A stretch of 8,443 bases of DNA from Alphaproteobacteria bacterium (GTDB lineage: Bacteria; Pseudomonadota; Alphaproteobacteria; Puniceispirillales; Puniceispirillaceae), in the NCBI GenBank assembly GCA_011522945.1, contig WTHY01000033.1:1-8443 (forward strand), in the 5' to 3' direction. The translations under genes and the position numbers were made by a program. The notes under the pieces were generated by a model. That model was given only the letters and a program-made list of their open reading frames with translations. It ran no database searches and was not told where the DNA came from. This document shows, one piece after another, positions 6,195-8,443 of this stretch. The stretch's first letter is position 1. Each line of letters begins with the position of its first letter.

Positions 6195-7520
6195 TTATTT
6201 CAAAAATTTATGCCGCATCTCTGAGACAGCATTTGCGTGAGCATCAAACCCCTCATATCTTGCAAATATCTCTGTTTTTGGCGCCATTTCGGCAAAACCA
6301 TGCGCCTCGACACGCCCTATAGAGGTAGATTTCACAAAATCAGCTACCCCGAGTGGTGAATGCCGTTTAGCAGCAGCAGAGGTTGGCAACACACAATTTG
6401 GACCCATCATATAATTTGCCAACGAGCCCGGCGCATAATCCCCGAGAAGAATTTCTGACGCATTGGTAATATGCTCAAGATGCTGTTCAGGCGCGGATGA
6501 GAGTATCTGTAAGTGCTCAGGGGCATAATCATTGATAAATTGATAAGCATCTTCCGCTGATTCAGCCAGAACAACACCACCATTTGTCCCAGATAATACA
6601 TCCATAGCATAGCCTGCACGTTCATCTGACATAGAGTCTAAAAATGTGGGGATCTTCTGAATTGCTGCCTCAGCCAGCTCGCGAGACCATGTGACTAAAA
6701 ACCCAGAGCTATCTGAACCATGTTCGGATTCAATCAGAATATCCAAGGCCGCAAGGTCAGGATTTGCAGATGGGTCTGCCATAACAATCACTTCAGAGGG
6801 CCCAGCTGGTAGACGGCTGTCAATTTCATTGGCCAACACCTGTTTAGCCGCCACAAACCACGGGCTTCCAGGGCCTTCGATCTTTTGGCATTTCGGGATT
6901 GATTCTGTACCAAAAGCAGCTGCAGCCACAGCTTGTGCACCACCAGCTCTTGCCACCATTTCAACACCGGCAATGCGCGCCGCAACCAAAGTCGCCGGAT
7001 CAATTTCGCCATTTGGGCCAGGCGGCGTTAAAATCACCGGATTTGGTACACCAGCCACAATTGCTGGTATCGCGGTCATGAGTGTTACAGATGGAAATGA
7101 GCCCTTACCACGCGGCGAATATAACGCAACTGTATCAATAGCTGTGGTTTTTTCCCCAACATGCACCCCAGGCCTGATTTCAGTCATCCAGAGAGGTTCA
7201 GGCTTTTGATGTTCATGAAAGCGCCGAATATTATCCGCCGCATATTCCAGAACCTCGATAAATTCTGGATCCAGACTGTCAAAAGCAGCGGAAAATTCAG
7301 CCTCGCTAGCCAAAATATGTTCTGAAGACACATTTTTTGCTTTATCAAATTCAGCTGCAAAACGCGCTAAAGCCACATCACCTTCGAGCCGGACCGCCTC
7401 AATGATCGACCCAACATTAGAAATAAAATAGCTCAAGTCATCTTCTGTTCGTTTCAATAATTCAGCACGGTCCGAACCAGACATAAGGCTTAGATCATGT
7501 AAAGCGATCTGTTTTGTCAT
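6195..7520 (-). CDS. Histidinol dehydrogenase (HisD)-family NAD-dependent dehydrogenase, probable non-histidine paralogue
   Basis: 441 residues, full length for the HisD superfamily. Landmarks: YSPRGKGSFPSVTLM (134-148, where true HisD has a YxPGGxA segment), GGAQAVAAAAFGTESIPK (193-210), GPG (217-219), LPAGPSE (237-243), SEHGSDS (265-271), APEHL (333-337, catalytic Glu335/His336) and GPNCVLPT (373-380). Compared with E. coli HisD from memory, zinc ligands His262 and His419 are kept (His267, His428), but Gln259 is Glu264 and Asp360 is Asn369. No other his gene is nearby. Together with the PRGKG segment this argues for a paralogue oxidising another alcohol, as HpsN of the same superfamily oxidises dihydroxypropanesulfonate; the substrate here is unknown. 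GGGAG seven bases before the ATG supports the start. Automated pipelines would probably call it hisD. Confidence 0.88.
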   Translation of the reverse strand: MTKQIALHDLSLMSGSDRAELLKRTEDDLSYFISNVGSIIEAVRLEGDVALARFAAEFDKAKNVSSEHILASEAEFSAAFDSLDPEFIEVLEYAADNIRRFHEHQKPEPLWMTEIRPGVHVGEKTTAIDTVALYSPRGKGSFPSVTLMTAIPAIVAGVPNPVILTPPGPNGEIDPATLVAARIAGVEMVARAGGAQAVAAAAFGTESIPKCQKIEGPGSPWFVAAKQVLANEIDSRLPAGPSEVIVMADPSANPDLAALDILIESEHGSDSSGFLVTWSRELAEAAIQKIPTFLDSMSDERAGYAMDVLSGTNGGVVLAESAEDAYQFINDYAPEHLQILSSAPEQHLEHITNASEILLGDYAPGSLANYMMGPNCVLPTSAAAKRHSPLGVADFVKSTSIGRVEAHGFAEMAPKTEIFARYEGFDAHANAVSEMRHKFLK

Positions 7521-7536
7521 AAAAAAGCTCCCAATT

Positions 7537-7590
7537 ATGCGCTGGTTATAAACGCGGAAACATTATGCTGGCAATTCACAAACAGCGCAT
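7537..7590. repeat. 8-base inverted repeat in the HisD-like leader
   Basis: ATGCGCTG (7537-7544) and CAGCGCAT (7583-7590) are perfect inverted copies separated by 38 bases. They fill most of the 72-base gap between the DUF1491 stop and the HisD-like start. In the transcript the 3' arm ends just before the GGGAG ribosome-binding site, so pairing could affect translation initiation. A partial direct copy (ATTATGCTGG near 7563-7572) lies between the arms. The pairing is long-range and could be chance. Confidence 0.3.
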
Positions 7591-7592
7591 GA

Positions 7593-7940
7593 TCACAGGT
7601 CGCTATCTGAGATATCCAGCTGGTCAAAAATATTTCGCCCTTTTGGGTCTTGAACAGATACAACCCAGCAATCCGGATCTCTTTGCCGCTCACGCTCCAC
7701 AAGCGCTTGAATATCAATCGGATGGCGCCATCCCTCTCCGCTTAAGGACACCCACTCATAACCGCCATCAAACCCCAATGTACGGCATAATAATTTGGCT
7801 TCTGAAAAACTCTTTTCGATTTCCACAAAAAGTGCCCCAGCATCAGAATCACCGCGATGGGCGATTGCAGCTGATATCATCTGCGAATCTGCAAGCCGTA
7901 ATGCAGATCGTATCAGGATTTCGGTTTTCAAGCGCGGCAT
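7593..7940 (-). CDS. DUF1491 family protein, function unknown
   Basis: 115-residue soluble protein of a family seen mainly in Alphaproteobacteria. Conserved-looking segments: RLKTEI at the N-terminus (3-8), HRGDSDAGALFV (28-39), a mid-protein WVSLSGEGW (63-71), VERERQRDPDCWVVSV (81-96) and QDPKGR (97-102). The family has no established activity. There is no signal peptide or membrane segment. The gene starts 15 bases after the SdhAF4-like stop and is followed by the HisD-like gene, so the three are probably co-transcribed. The ribosome-binding site is weak (GAGC six bases before the ATG). The assignment rests on recognising the RLK, GD.AG and DPD.WVV pattern. Confidence 0.75.
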   Translation of the reverse strand: MPRLKTEILIRSALRLADSQMISAAIAHRGDSDAGALFVEIEKSFSEAKLLCRTLGFDGGYEWVSLSGEGWRHPIDIQALVERERQRDPDCWVVSVQDPKGRNIFDQLDISDSDL

Positions 7941-7955
7941 GATTGCTCAGCAGAT

Positions 7956-8129
7956 TTAAAAATCTGTACAGCGGCCATTACTTTCCCAATCACCAAACCG
8001 TGTTGGCTCTGGCCCTTTTGGTCCACCACGCTCATGAGGAACAGATGTATCAGACGGTGATTTGGGAGCCGCTGGCGCATCCCGCTCAGAAGCTGTAGTT
8101 TCGTCATTTTTTTGTAATTTTTCTTCCAT
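7956..8129 (-). CDS. Succinate dehydrogenase assembly factor 4 family protein (SdhAF4 / DUF1674)
   Basis: 57 residues from the ATG at 8129. The C-terminal third carries the complete family signature GPEPTRFGDWE (39-49) then GRCTDF (52-57), ending at the final Phe as in other members. The first 35 residues are polar, charged and probably disordered. Eukaryotic SDHAF4 binds the FAD-loaded SdhA flavoprotein and aids its joining to the iron-sulfur subunit; bacterial members are presumed similar, though this window contains no sdh genes. An alternative TTG start at 8147 would add six residues; I prefer the ATG, although neither has a clear Shine-Dalgarno. It is the first gene of the minus-strand series and is divergent from the plus-strand gene at 8193. 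Confidence 0.85.
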   Translation of the reverse strand: MEEKLQKNDETTASERDAPAAPKSPSDTSVPHERGGPKGPEPTRFGDWESNGRCTDF

Positions 8130-8192
8130 AAGGCCAATATTGCACAAATTAGAGAATAGACAAGTGGCAGCAGCAATGGTCTATTGCATCGC
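8130..8192. promoter_or_regulatory. Divergent intergenic promoter region
   Basis: The 63 bases between the minus-strand SdhAF4-like gene and the plus-strand gene at 8193 must hold start signals for both directions. A weak minus-strand candidate is TTGTCT (8158-8163) with ATATTG (8135-8140) at a 17-base spacing. No plus-strand pair is convincing. On the plus strand a tiny reading frame (ATG 8176, or GTG 8164) ends in a TGA that overlaps the ATG at 8193 as ATGA. Confidence 0.35.
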
Positions 8193-8443
8193 ATGACAGT
8201 TTCTGATGACAAAACACCGAATAATGATTCTCCTGAAATGCAGAAGCCTACGCTTAGGTTAAGCCTTGCGCCCAAAAAAGCAGGAAAGGCAGCTGGTAAA
8301 AACACCGGACCGTTCAAAAAAGGCGGCAAACCAAAGCCACGTTCTGGCCAGCGACATAGCGGCGAGCGCACAGACCATTCCCAGCGCACTGGTAACAGAG
8401 GTGCAGCCGCACAACGAAAAGCCCATCAAAAACGGCCTGAGCC
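8193..8443 (+). CDS. N-terminal fragment of a protein with a basic, low-complexity N-terminus (RNA-binding or RNA-modifying enzyme?)
   Basis: Open from ATG 8193 for 83 codons to the right edge. The first 17 residues are polar/acidic. From residue 18 the chain is rich in Lys, Arg, Gly, Gln and Pro with no hydrophobic core (KKAGKAAGKNTGPFKKGGKP, then an Arg/Gln/His-rich stretch), typical of disordered RNA-binding extensions. No folded domain has begun by the edge, so the product cannot be identified. Such tails occur on rRNA pseudouridine synthases and RsmB/NOP-type rRNA methyltransferases. The divergent pairing with an SdhAF4/DUF1674 gene recalls alphaproteobacterial loci with an RsmB-like gene there, but that is a guess from memory. 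No good Shine-Dalgarno is seen. Confidence 0.6.
   Translation, partial: MTVSDDKTPNNDSPEMQKPTLRLSLAPKKAGKAAGKNTGPFKKGGKPKPRSGQRHSGERTDHSQRTGNRGAAAQRKAHQKRPE

Noticed and set aside
6691..7209. Plus-strand 172-codon frame antisense to the HisD-like gene
   Set aside because: It is a shadow of the well-supported dehydrogenase, with composition expected from the complementary strand and no recognisable domain.
7928..8389. A 153-codon minus-strand reading frame overlapping the SdhAF4-like gene
   Set aside because: It runs in a different frame across both the SdhAF4-like gene and the start of the divergent plus-strand gene, shows no family motif, and the competing frame ends in a complete DUF1674 signature.

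Overview
The window reads as chromosomal DNA of a marine-type alphaproteobacterium with roughly even base composition. The evidence is the gene content: an SdhAF4/DUF1674 protein, a DUF1491 protein, an alphaproteobacterial-style YciB, and a B12 methyl-transfer cluster of the kind found in Rhodobacterales and relatives. A SAR116-like or Rhodobacterales-like source fits, but no rRNA or other phylogenetic marker is present, so this is inference. No tRNA, rRNA, insertion sequence, phage gene or CRISPR array was seen. Coding density is high and nearly everything lies on the minus strand.

Right part (minus strand, read from right to left, about 8129 to 4442): a small SdhAF4-type succinate dehydrogenase assembly factor, a DUF1491 protein, a HisD-family dehydrogenase that looks like a paralogue rather than the histidine-biosynthesis enzyme, tRNA-dihydrouridine synthase DusA, and the inner-membrane protein YciB/septation protein A. 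Facing away from them at the far right is the start of a plus-strand gene with a basic, disordered N-terminus, cut by the window edge.

Left part (minus strand, 4230 down to 1): six consecutive genes forming a corrinoid one-carbon module. In order these are a B12-binding corrinoid protein, a DUF1638 protein, a small protein of the family named 'Virulence factor', a MetF-like methylenetetrahydrofolate reductase, a pterin-domain methyltetrahydrofolate:corrinoid methyltransferase, and the N-terminal part of a 2Fe-2S RamA-like corrinoid reductive activator. The expected flow is methylene-THF to methyl-THF (MetF-like), methyl transfer to cob(I)alamin on the corrinoid protein (pterin-domain protein), and rescue of oxidised cob(II)alamin by the ferredoxin-type activator. 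This closely resembles the 'split MetH' methionine synthase of Rhodobacterales, in which the domains of MetH are separate proteins and DUF1638 is a neighbour. The homocysteine-binding subunit is not in the window. The same parts run in reverse could instead oxidise methyl groups taken from methylated osmolytes.

No gene-free stretch exceeds 300 bases. Two gaps of about 200 bases stand out. The one before the corrinoid gene (4231-4441) holds three GANTC sites and a repeated 8-mer. The one before the metF-like gene (2345-2546) holds a nested stem-loop and a cluster of palindromes.
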